A stretch of DNA of 64,000 nucleotides from UBA9926 sp038131595 (GTDB lineage: Bacteria; Pseudomonadota; Gammaproteobacteria; Pseudomonadales; Azotimanducaceae). The translations under genes were made by a program, and so were the position numbers. The stretch spans positions 1 through 64,000 of the forward strand of contig JAYPPR010000007.1 in assembly GCA_038131595.1 (NCBI GenBank), written 5' to 3'. How positions within the stretch are numbered: position 1 is the first letter of the stretch; each line of letters starts with the position of its first letter. Below, piece after piece: positions 18,081 through 26,777 of the stretch. The notes below the pieces were generated by a model. The model had not been told where the DNA came from. It ran no database searches and saw nothing but the letters and a program-made list of their open reading frames with translations.

Positions 18081-19727
18081 CTACAATCTCGCGACGCCGA
18101 AGGTATTGCCTTGCGTGCCGCGGTGGGGAGCCTCAAGGCAAGTCTCCAGCGCAAACAACACGACGTTGCGGGTGTCAGCAGGGTCAATCAAGCCGTCATC
18201 CATTAAGCGCGAGGAGCAAAACATCGCCTCAGAATCATGCTCCATGGATTCGATGATTCGTTCGGATTGAACCGCGAGGGTTGCTTCCTGCTCGTCGCTC
18301 AGTGGCTGGCCCGTGAGCGCGGCCCGATCCTCGGCGACGATTCTCAATACACTGGCCGCTTGGGCGCCGCCCATGACTGCTTGCCTGGCGGTCGGCCACG
18401 AGAAGACAAACGCGGGCATCAATGACTTAGAACACATGGCGTAATTCCCTGCGCCATAAGAGTTACCCACGATAATGCTGATCTTTGGCGGCCGAAAATT
18501 TGCGACCGCCTGAATCATCTTTGAGCCGTGTTTAACCTGGCCCGCCTGCTCGGCCTCAACGCCTACTAAAAAGCCAGTGGTGTTGTGTAAGAACAACATC
18601 GGCGTATTACTTTGATCGCACAGCTGGAGGAACTGAGAAGCTTTCTTTGCTCCTTGGGGAGTAATTGGCCCGTTATTAGTAATAATTCCCATTCGCCAAC
18701 CACCAACGTGCACATGGCCACAAAGCGTCTGTTGATCAACCACGGGCTGAAATTCATCAAACCGCGAGTCATCGACAATCCGCATGATGACCTCCCGCAT
18801 ATCGTAGGGAATCCGTTTATCCTCAGAAACAATGCCGCGGAGTTCACTAGTTGGGTAACGGGGCAAAAGCGCGTCTTGGTCGGGCGATAGCGCTCGACCG
18901 GCATCGGGTGGAAGTTGGCTGACCACCATCCTTGCGATACGAATGCCGTCTTCGTCACTTTCTGCTAGGTACTCTCCGGTCTGAGAGACTGTGGCATGCA
19001 TTTCTGCCCCGCCTAGGGTTTCGTGATCGGCGACCTCTCCCGTTGCCGCTTTGAGAAGCGGTGGGCCTGCGAGGAACAATTGTGTTTGGCCGCGCACTAA
19101 AATCACATAGTCCGATAAAGCGACCTGATAGGCTCCGCCTGCCGTCGCGTTGCCGTGAGATACGGTTATTTGAGGAATCCCAGCGGCGGACAACTGGGCT
19201 TGCTGGCCATACACTCGACCACCGTCCAAAAAGCCATGGACCCCCCACGGGTCTGGGTCACCGTCCCCGGCGAGGTTTCCCCCACCACTTTCACTCAGCG
19301 AGATCACCGGCAACCGCGCTGCGAAAGCGATCTCCTGAAGTCGCAAATTCTTCTTGGTGGTCACGCTCGATATGGTTCCGCCCTTAATCGCGTAGTTCCA
19401 CACAATCACCAACACTCGGCGGCCCGACACGTAGCCAATGCCGACAATAATATTGCCACCGGCGGTTGACCCATCTTTGTCCCCATTCATCAAATAGCCT
19501 GCAATGGAGGACAGTTCTAAAAAAGGCGCGCCTGGATCCAGCAAATGGGCCAACCGCTCTCGAGGAAGCAGCTTACCCCGCTTCTCTGCTCTAGCCCGAT
19601 AGCGCTCTTCGCTCGCTCGAATGTTTCGCTCCACCGACCGAATCTTTTCAACGTAGGCCTCCATAAAAGCCATATTCGCCTGGAATTCATCGCTCTCGGT
19701 ATTCAAACGGGACGACAATAGGGTCAT
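18081..19727 (-). CDS. acyl-CoA carboxylase, carboxyltransferase (beta) subunit
   Basis: 548 aa with the two crotonase-like carboxyltransferase halves. The N-terminal half has GGGNLAGDGD and the glycine-rich GNATAGGAYQVALSDY that holds the acyl-CoA oxyanion; the C-terminal half has NNTGF-like HNTTGFLVG and the biotin-side GNSYGAGNYAMCSKSL. Length and motifs fit propionyl-, methylcrotonyl- or geranyl-CoA carboxylase beta chains. The alpha-chain stop overlaps this start by 4 bp, so both are made from one mRNA. Neighbours do not include isovaleryl- or citronellyl-CoA dehydrogenase, so I leave the substrate open. Confidence 0.88.
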   Translation of the reverse strand: MTLLSSRLNTESDEFQANMAFMEAYVEKIRSVERNIRASEERYRARAEKRGKLLPRERLAHLLDPGAPFLELSSIAGYLMNGDKDGSTAGGNIIVGIGYVSGRRVLVIVWNYAIKGGTISSVTTKKNLRLQEIAFAARLPVISLSESGGGNLAGDGDPDPWGVHGFLDGGRVYGQQAQLSAAGIPQITVSHGNATAGGAYQVALSDYVILVRGQTQLFLAGPPLLKAATGEVADHETLGGAEMHATVSQTGEYLAESDEDGIRIARMVVSQLPPDAGRALSPDQDALLPRYPTSELRGIVSEDKRIPYDMREVIMRIVDDSRFDEFQPVVDQQTLCGHVHVGGWRMGIITNNGPITPQGAKKASQFLQLCDQSNTPMLFLHNTTGFLVGVEAEQAGQVKHGSKMIQAVANFRPPKISIIVGNSYGAGNYAMCSKSLMPAFVFSWPTARQAVMGGAQAASVLRIVAEDRAALTGQPLSDEQEATLAVQSERIIESMEHDSEAMFCSSRLMDDGLIDPADTRNVVLFALETCLEAPHRGTQGNTFGVARL

Positions 19728-21680
19728 GACGTGACCTCCTCTCCATCTAATTCGACGGTCATGAGTAACTGTCGATTCTTCACCTGCTGGTCGACCGCGA
19801 CGTGCGCACGGACGACCCGCCCGTCGCCATCCGCTAGATGTCGATGTTCCATCTTCATCGCTTCGACGATAACCAGTGGCTGATCCTTGACCACAAGGTC
19901 TCCCTCTTCCACTAGAAGCGCGGTGACCTTGCCCTCCGTTGAAGCCATGATTTCGCCACTTCCAGCAGCGTCTGCACTGACGGGTGGCTCATAGGTGGCT
20001 CGCGTTAAAAGGAGTGTCTTTGAACCAAAGTCGATGGACAATTGATCGTCAACCAGTGCGTAAGCGAGGGTCGACGACACCCCCTCCAAGATATACTCCA
20101 GGCGACCATTGGCAACCGCTTTGACTGCGATGCGCCTCGATTCATCTCCAACCGTTACGCCAAAACCGCTCGGTGTCGATAACAGCTGCACAACCGATCG
20201 CTCTCCTCCATGCTCAAATACCTCTCTGCGAAGCATAGGTTCAGCGTTACTCCAGTTGGCCAACTGCCCATGCCCAGCATGTAGCGTCACCGCAGCGAGG
20301 CTCAATTCATCAATCGTCGGTACGGCAAATTGTGCGGCTCGATCGAGTACCGCATCGTCGATCATCGCGGTTGTCGCAGATCCCGATACGAAATCCGGAT
20401 GCTCAAGAAGCTGCAAGAGAAAGGCCTTGTTCGTAGTGAGACCGAGTACCGTTGTCCCTCTCAAAGCGCTCACAAGCCGCCGTCTAGCAACGTCGCGAGT
20501 ATCGCCCCAAGCAATTAACTTAGCGATCATCGCGTCATAGTAAGGACTGATCTCAGAACCTTCGCGAATACCCGAATCTACTCTGATGCCATTGCCGCGA
20601 GGCGCGTCGTACATCAATACAGCACCCGTCTGAGGCCTAAAGGACTGGCTGGGATCCTCTGCGTAAATTCGCACCTCGATCGCATGCCCCTTAAGCGTCA
20701 CCTCGTCCTGAGACAACGGGAGCGCGCCGCCCTCAGCAATCGAGAACTGCAGCGAGACCAAATCAATTCCTGTGACACACTCCGTCACAGGATGCTCAAC
20801 CTGAAGCCGCGTATTCATCTCTAAGAAGTAAAACTGGCCGTCCTCATCTAATAAGAACTCAACCGTTCCGACGCCCACATAGGACACAGCCTTCGCCGCC
20901 AAGATTGCGGCTTCGCCCATGCTCGACCTCAGCGCCTCCGTTAGACAAGTAGAGGGCGCCTCTTCAATAACCTTCTGGTGACGCCTTTGAACACTGCAGT
21001 CGCGCTCAGCTAAGTGGACGACGTTGCCGTGTTGATCCGCAGCGATCTGGATCTCAATATGACGCGCGCCAACAAACGCCCGCTCGAGGATCACTTCCTC
21101 TGAACTAAACGCATTTAAACTTTCAAGGCGTGCTGAGCTGATCGCCGAGGCGAGCCCTTCAATGGTTTCAACAAGTCGCATGCCTCGACCGCCACCACCT
21201 GCCGCCGCCTTAACCATGAGCGGAAATCCCACATCGACTGCCGCGGCTAACAATTCATCATCGCTGGCATTCGGCGCTTCAAAGCCAGGAATACAAGGAA
21301 CCCCTGCCTCAATCATTAGCCGCTTGGCAGTTCCTTTGTTCCCCATGATGTCGATGGCAGAGGGGGATGGCCCAATAAAGGTGATCTTTGCTTCGGCGCA
21401 AGCGCTCGCAAACTCAGCATTCTCAGACAAAAACCCATAGCCAGGATGAATGGCATCCGCGCCCGATGAGCGCGCCGCTTCAATGATGAGTCCAATGTCG
21501 AGGTACGTCTCGCTGGCCGCGTTGCCATCTAATGCGACAGCACTGGTCAGCCATGTCCACAAATGGACTATCTGCATCGGCCTGACTGTAAACGGCGACG
21601 GTTTGATACCCCTCATCCTTCGCCGCTTGAATCACACGACAAGCGATTTCGCCCCGATTAGCTACCAGAATCGTCTTCAT
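19724..21680 (-). pseudogene. acyl-CoA carboxylase alpha subunit (biotin carboxylase + carrier), split by one extra base
   Basis: Biotin carboxylase domain then BCCP domain. The true N-terminus MKTILVANRGEIACRV starts at ATG 21680 after AAAGGGGG, but that frame drifts into nonsense after FVDMADQ. The expected AVALDGNAASETYL continues one base out of register and stays open to 19724. Removing one base at about 21542 gives a 651-aa protein, normal for this family. The rest is intact: ATP-grasp residues KAAAGGGGRGM, LAERDCSVQRRHQKVIEE, and the biotinylation site EAMKMEH near the C-terminus. As written, only a 67-residue peptide or an internally started protein could be made. Recent mutation or a sequencing error are both possible. 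Confidence 0.85.
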
Positions 21681-21942
21681 AGCGCCCCCTTTCCTTCTGC
21701 ACTCAAAATACCCAAGTTCGACATGTCACGCCACTGATGATTGCCTCTTCATCGACAACAAGAGCCGCGCCCTAGGGAGCTCAGCGATGCAAAGAACCCA
21801 TCTTTCCCCTGCTCCTCGATTCGTCTAGAGTGCAATCCACGCTCCGTAACCAGAGATATCTCGATGCCGCTTTTCGACAACAACCCGACTTCCAGTCGCA
21901 AGCCAACCGATACCAATAAGACGCAGCGCTTGGGCGTCCTCA

Positions 21943-23847
21943 GTGCGGCAACCAGATACTGCTCAGACTCATCGCGGCGTTCTGGTGATCGTGGCGTTAC
22001 TCGTTGGCTGTTTAACCGCTTGTAGTGATACTGCAGTTACGCCCGATCTCATGGTTGAGACCCGCGAAGGCCCAGTGCTCGGCAAGGCAGAAGACGGCGT
22101 GAAGCACTGGCTAGGACTACCCTTTGCGGCCCCACCCATCGGCGAACTTCGCTTCAAAGCGCCTCAGCCCGCTAAACCCTGGAGCGAGTTACTCGAGACG
22201 ACTGAGCATCGCTCGGCGTGCGTGCAAAAAAGCGGCTTTTTGAATCCCTCAGATGAGACGTATATGGGCAGCGAAGACTGCTTGTACCTCAACGTATATG
22301 CCAAGGAAGGCCTGCCGGAAGACACCCAGCAGCCCGTGATGGTTTGGATCCACGGTGGCGGTAACACGATTGGCTCGGCTGAAACATACGACCCCTCAGA
22401 CCTAGTGCGTGACCAGAACGTCGTCGTGGTAACGACTCAGTACCGCTTATCAACATTGGGCTGGTTCAGGCACCCTGCACTTAGGACAGAAGACACGTCA
22501 GCCATGGACCACTCAGGAAACTTCGGTACGCTGGACACGGTTGCAGCGCTCGAGTGGGTGCGAGACAACATCGAAGGCTTCGGCGGGGATCCTGATAACG
22601 TCACCATCTTTGGTGAATCTGCGGGTGGGCACAATGTGGCAGCGCTCATGGCGTCACCACCTGCCCAAGGGCTGTTCCATCGAGCCATTATCCAAAGTGG
22701 CATTATGAGCGTGGGCGATCTTGAAGACGCGGAGTCACCCTACGGGGAAGATCGATATTCCCGCTCCATCAGCAGCTTTGAGCTCGTTAACGAACTACTC
22801 ATCTTGAACGGCTCAGCAGCCGATCGCATTGAGGCGGCCACCCTTCAGCGATCGCTGTCTTCGGCCGACATCAAGGCGCTCTTACTCGATGCTGAACCCA
22901 CTCGGTTACTCGATGCTGAAGCGAACGCTCGACCCATTGGCGCTGGCATGACCCGAGCTTTTCCTGATGGGGTCGTCATTCATTCTGAGGGCATTCTTGG
23001 CGCGCTGCGTGACCCGACGTGGAAACATGTCCCAGTCATGATTGGCACCAATCGCGACGAGAACAAACTATTCAACATGCGTAACGAGGAATTTGTGCGT
23101 TGGGGCGAGCCTAGCGCCCTACTGTCTTTCTTACCCAATATGCCAAAAGCCATCATCAAGCCTGACGAGTACGAAGCACTTAATCGGTTTGGCTCATCGC
23201 TCTGGAAACTGCGCGCAGGCGATGACATCGCGCGTCTCATGGCTGAGCGAGGCGACGTCGACCTCTACTTGTACCGCTTTGACTGGGGCCACTTTGATAC
23301 CGTGGGCGACGTCGATCTCGCTGATTTGCTCGGCGCTGCCCACGCAGTAGAGCTCATGTTTTTATTTCCAGCAGCGCTTGAGAACTTTATCGTCAAGTGG
23401 GCCCTCTCAAGCGAGGCGCTAGCCGACGCAAAATCGCTCTCAGCGACGATGCGAGACTACTGGGCGAGCTTTGCGCTAAGTGGCGCACCAAGCGCGACGA
23501 ACAGTAACGGTCCAGACTGGCCCGCGTTTACCCAGTCTCAACCGGTAAGCATTCACCTCGATGGCGCGATTGGAAACGGGGTGACCGCTCACACGGGTGC
23601 ATTGACGCTAGATGATGTGCTGAATGAACTCGCCTCTGATGACGCGATTACCGCGGATGCCAGATGCCGGATCTTCACGCGCGCCACCTTCGGGGATGGC
23701 AACCGTCTGCCTGAGGCGCGCGGCAAGGCATTTTATGATCGCTATTGTGCAGAATTTGATCGCGATGCCTTTATCAGCAAAGAACTCGCTAAGTTAGCGG
23801 GCGAGAGAAGCGAGGTTGACCCTAGCACCGAGCCTAATGAGGCCTAA
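21943..23847 (+). CDS. type-B carboxylesterase lipoprotein
   Basis: About 634 aa. A hydrophobic leader ends at the lipobox LTAC, so the protein is probably an exported lipoprotein. The carboxylesterase/cholinesterase signature FGESAGGHNVAALM holds the nucleophile Ser, WIHGGGN is the oxyanion loop, and SEDCLYLNVY is the family's N-terminal signature. The acidic and His residues fall in TNRDENK and GAAHAVEL. It is longer than the usual 500-550 aa, mainly by C-terminal residues. The GTG start at 21943 has no clear ribosome site; a shorter start near 21985 would still give a signal sequence. Natural substrate unknown. Confidence 0.85.
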   Translation: MRQPDTAQTHRGVLVIVALLVGCLTACSDTAVTPDLMVETREGPVLGKAEDGVKHWLGLPFAAPPIGELRFKAPQPAKPWSELLETTEHRSACVQKSGFLNPSDETYMGSEDCLYLNVYAKEGLPEDTQQPVMVWIHGGGNTIGSAETYDPSDLVRDQNVVVVTTQYRLSTLGWFRHPALRTEDTSAMDHSGNFGTLDTVAALEWVRDNIEGFGGDPDNVTIFGESAGGHNVAALMASPPAQGLFHRAIIQSGIMSVGDLEDAESPYGEDRYSRSISSFELVNELLILNGSAADRIEAATLQRSLSSADIKALLLDAEPTRLLDAEANARPIGAGMTRAFPDGVVIHSEGILGALRDPTWKHVPVMIGTNRDENKLFNMRNEEFVRWGEPSALLSFLPNMPKAIIKPDEYEALNRFGSSLWKLRAGDDIARLMAERGDVDLYLYRFDWGHFDTVGDVDLADLLGAAHAVELMFLFPAALENFIVKWALSSEALADAKSLSATMRDYWASFALSGAPSATNSNGPDWPAFTQSQPVSIHLDGAIGNGVTAHTGALTLDDVLNELASDDAITADARCRIFTRATFGDGNRLPEARGKAFYDRYCAEFDRDAFISKELAKLAGERSEVDPSTEPNEA

Positions 23848-23924
23848 CCGGGACTGAAGGGATCGGATCGAACGTTTATCCCAGCACTGGGCCTTGCGGC
23901 CTCAGGGCGGTAGCAAGCGTGGGT

Positions 23925-24707
23925 TTACCGACCTTTAAATTCCGGCGGCCGTTTCGACAAGAAGGCGTCGATTCCCTCTTGTTTATCCTCAGTTTGCAGT
24001 AACGCGCTCTGAGCGAATTTCTCCATGGCGAGCGCTGAGGCCGAGCTTCCTTCTAACCCCTGCTGGACCATCACCTTCATAAAATGAGGAACGAACGGGG
24101 CAAAGGTTGCGAGATGCGTTGCCATGGACTCAACCTCAGCTAGCAAACTTCCGCTTTCAACTAGCCGAGTCACCAGGCCCATCTGGAATGCCTGCGCAGC
24201 CGTCATGGGCTCTCCCATCAAGAGCATTTCAAGCGCCCAACCCTTGCCGACTAATCTCGGCAAACGCGCGGTGGCGCCTCCACCGGGGATGATTCCGAGC
24301 TTGCCTTCGGGCGTGGCAAACCGGCTCTCGGGCGTGCAAATCCTCAGATCACACCCCAGCGCAATTTCGAGCCCACCTCCCATGCAAATCCCGTCAATGG
24401 CGGCGATGGTCACCTTGGGGCAGGCCTCCAACTTCGCGGCTAATCCCTGAACAATGGGCTCCATTCCTTTCTTTAAGTCTCTGTCGGCGACTTCACTGAG
24501 GTCCGAGCCCGAAGCAAAAGCCCGACCGCCGGCACCGGTCACACCGATGACACGAATCCGCTCATCACCCGCTGCGCGATCCACTGCAGAATGCAGCTCC
24601 TCAAGCGTAGCCAAGGAAATAGCGTTGTGCTTCTCTGGCCTATTGATCGTGATCAAGGCCAAAGGTTCTTCCAGCGATAGTGTTATGTGTTGGTAGCTCG
24701 AAAGCAT
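23925..24707 (-). CDS. enoyl-CoA hydratase/isomerase
   Basis: 260-aa crotonase-fold enzyme. GRAFASGSDLSEV and GICMGGGLEIALGCDLRI are the two oxyanion segments, and PEGKLGIIPGGGATARL carries the region of the second catalytic position. The C-terminus KRPPEFKGR is typical. It stands on its own between the carboxylesterase and the SoxD-like gene. It is only moderately similar to the crotonase at 4.1-4.9 kb, so this is not a recent duplication. Probable role in acyl-CoA breakdown. Confidence 0.86.
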   Translation of the reverse strand: MLSSYQHITLSLEEPLALITINRPEKHNAISLATLEELHSAVDRAAGDERIRVIGVTGAGGRAFASGSDLSEVADRDLKKGMEPIVQGLAAKLEACPKVTIAAIDGICMGGGLEIALGCDLRICTPESRFATPEGKLGIIPGGGATARLPRLVGKGWALEMLLMGEPMTAAQAFQMGLVTRLVESGSLLAEVESMATHLATFAPFVPHFMKVMVQQGLEGSSASALAMEKFAQSALLQTEDKQEGIDAFLSKRPPEFKGR

Positions 24708-24870
24708 CCAGGCTTGCCTGCTCGTTTATCGTGAGGGGCGGCAGCATACCGGACATCAAGACGGGTTAGAAGGGTGCGAAAGCTACCAACGACCGCCGAG
24801 GTTGTCATTTAGACTGCTATAAGCGCGTTGACAAAGGTTGCTCATGAGAGACGATCGGAGAGCAGCGGAA

Positions 24871-25549
24871 TCACTTGGGAGCCTCTGCCCAATAAAACCC
24901 TGCTTTGTTTGGCATGGCGACATCCGCAAGGTTCTCATGGCCTACGACAGCGTCGCTCTCCACTATGCCGCTCAAAAACAACACGTAAGCGGTGACCGCG
25001 TAAGTCTCATCAACCGTCAGCCGACCAGAATCCGTGTAAGGCATGGCTCTTCGGATGTAGTCAAAAAGCGTAGTGGCCTCAGGCCAGTAACTACCAACCG
25101 TGACATCGGGGCTCGCCGATTGGATAGAGCCTACCCCTCCAGCCAACCGGTTATTAAGGCCGCCCTTTGCCTTCTTCGCCATGACAGGCCATACATTCAC
25201 GAAGGTAGACAGCTTTTCCCGTGGATACAGACCCCTTGCCTACTGGCAAGCCTTGCCCATTCGGTAAAATCGTCAAATCAAATGCAGCAATCTCCTCGGC
25301 GGACAATGCGCGGCCGAGGTTAGGGCTCAAAGGTTCCAGGTCGGCCGATACCACACTCGATAAGAGAAGCAACAAAAGCCCTGAAAGCAGACACGTCCCC
25401 GCACCGAGCGACTGTTCGGTTTGCCTCCGATTAAGCGCCAACGCCGGTTTACCGGTACCCGATAACGCCAGTCGGTGTGCTCGAATCAACTGACCGTGCT
25501 GGAGAGTCGAATCAGCAGGACTACTCCTTGAAGCGTTACACATAAACAT
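24871..25549 (-). pseudogene. SoxD-like cytochrome c, split by one extra base
   Basis: Exported c-type cytochrome partner of the molybdenum enzyme just upstream. The first part has a leucine-rich signal segment, then NLGRALSAEEIAAFD, an N-terminal SoxD-type motif, and the heme site CMACH followed by GEEGKG. A stop follows at once, but GGLNNRLAGG continues in another frame with VGSYWPEATTLFDYIRRAMP and YAVTAYVLFL, which carry the distal ligand region. Removing one base at about 25162 joins them into 225 aa. The gene overlaps the SoxC-like stop by 14 bp. With the frame broken just after the heme, the written sequence could not give a working cytochrome. Confidence 0.82.
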
Positions 25550-26765
25550 GGCTCACAGTTCCGGCGTTGTCGACATGCCACGCTTGCATGCCATTGTAAT
25601 GATAGAACGCGCCTACCCCTCTACCCTTTAGTGCTTCTGCTCTTGTTGGCTGAACAGCGCCGCGCTCATCAGTCGCTCTGGACACTAAATCGAGCGGCTG
25701 CCCGCTCCACTGCAGCGGTATCCTGAATCGGGTCAAACTCTTCGATTTCGCCTCGCTATCAAGGGCTGCTGGTGCCCAGGTCTTCCCGCCATCGGCTGAG
25801 ACCTCGACCGACTTAATCCGCCCCGCACCGGACCAAGCCAGGCCAGACACTTGATACACCCCATGCCGACTCATATCGAGTTGCAGTGATGGCGACGTGA
25901 TCACTGATTTGACGCCCATCTCGAACGTGAACATGGCTGCGCGTCCGTCTGCGTCGCGATCCGTGTACTTTGACGTCTCGTCTTTGCTGTAAGCGGGCTG
26001 GTTCGTCACCACGAGATTTTGCAACCACTTTATCGAGGCGTTGCCTTCCCATCCGGGTAGGAACAACCGCATGGGGTAGCCGTTCTCTGGGCGAAGGGGC
26101 TCGCCATTTTGGTAGAGCGCAATGATCGCGTCGTCAAACAGCTTTTGGACCGGGATACTGCGTGCCATGCGTGCCGCATCCGCTCCATCGGCGATAACCC
26201 AACCGCCTTCAGATCGGATGCCCGCCTCTTCAAGCAGATAGCGCACGGGAACGCCGGTCCACTCACTCTCGGAAACTAGACCGTGGATGCCGCCGCACGT
26301 ATTTTGCACGGGCTCAGGCGCAATCATCACCCCAGAGTTCCCGGAGCATTCCAAGAACTGATAACGGGTGACCATGGGATATCGAGCGAGCGCCTCAACC
26401 TTGAAAGCAAGGGGTCGGTCGACTAGCCCATACACTCTTAACTCGTGCGAGCCAGGGTCGAGCGTTGGAACACCCGCGTGATGACGCTCAAAATGCAGCC
26501 GGCTCGGTGTCAGCGTTCCGGACAGTTGTTCGAGCGGCGTTCGGGATGCGCCGCTACCTACGGTTCCTGGCTGACTGCCGATGCCAATTCTTGTTAAGGC
26601 TTCGCCCTCAGCCGACAAGCGACCAACCGGCGTCATGGGCCCGCCTGGGGCTGCCCCCAGCACCTGCTGACCGGCCACTAGGAGTGGCGCAGCTAATGAT
26701 GCGCCTAAAAGATGGCGACGACTCAATAAGCCATTGGCGGCTACAGGTTTGAGCAATTGACTCAT
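25536..26765 (-). CDS. SoxC/SorA-type sulfite or sulfane dehydrogenase, Mo subunit
   Basis: 409 aa of the sulfite-oxidase family. The N-terminus has the twin-arginine signal SRRHLLGASLAAPLLVAG, so it is folded in the cytoplasm with its molybdopterin and exported. FLECSGNSG carries the Cys that ligates molybdenum. GWEGNASIKWLQNL and the C-terminal dimer domain (VEVSADGGKTWAPA) complete the fold. With the SoxD-like cytochrome downstream it forms a SoxCD-type pair. No other sox genes (XYZAB) are in the window, so a stand-alone sulfite dehydrogenase role is as likely as a part in thiosulfate oxidation. Confidence 0.87.
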   Translation of the reverse strand: MSQLLKPVAANGLLSRRHLLGASLAAPLLVAGQQVLGAAPGGPMTPVGRLSAEGEALTRIGIGSQPGTVGSGASRTPLEQLSGTLTPSRLHFERHHAGVPTLDPGSHELRVYGLVDRPLAFKVEALARYPMVTRYQFLECSGNSGVMIAPEPVQNTCGGIHGLVSESEWTGVPVRYLLEEAGIRSEGGWVIADGADAARMARSIPVQKLFDDAIIALYQNGEPLRPENGYPMRLFLPGWEGNASIKWLQNLVVTNQPAYSKDETSKYTDRDADGRAAMFTFEMGVKSVITSPSLQLDMSRHGVYQVSGLAWSGAGRIKSVEVSADGGKTWAPAALDSEAKSKSLTRFRIPLQWSGQPLDLVSRATDERGAVQPTRAEALKGRGVGAFYHYNGMQAWHVDNAGTVSHVYV

Positions 26766-26777
26766 GACTTATCCCCT

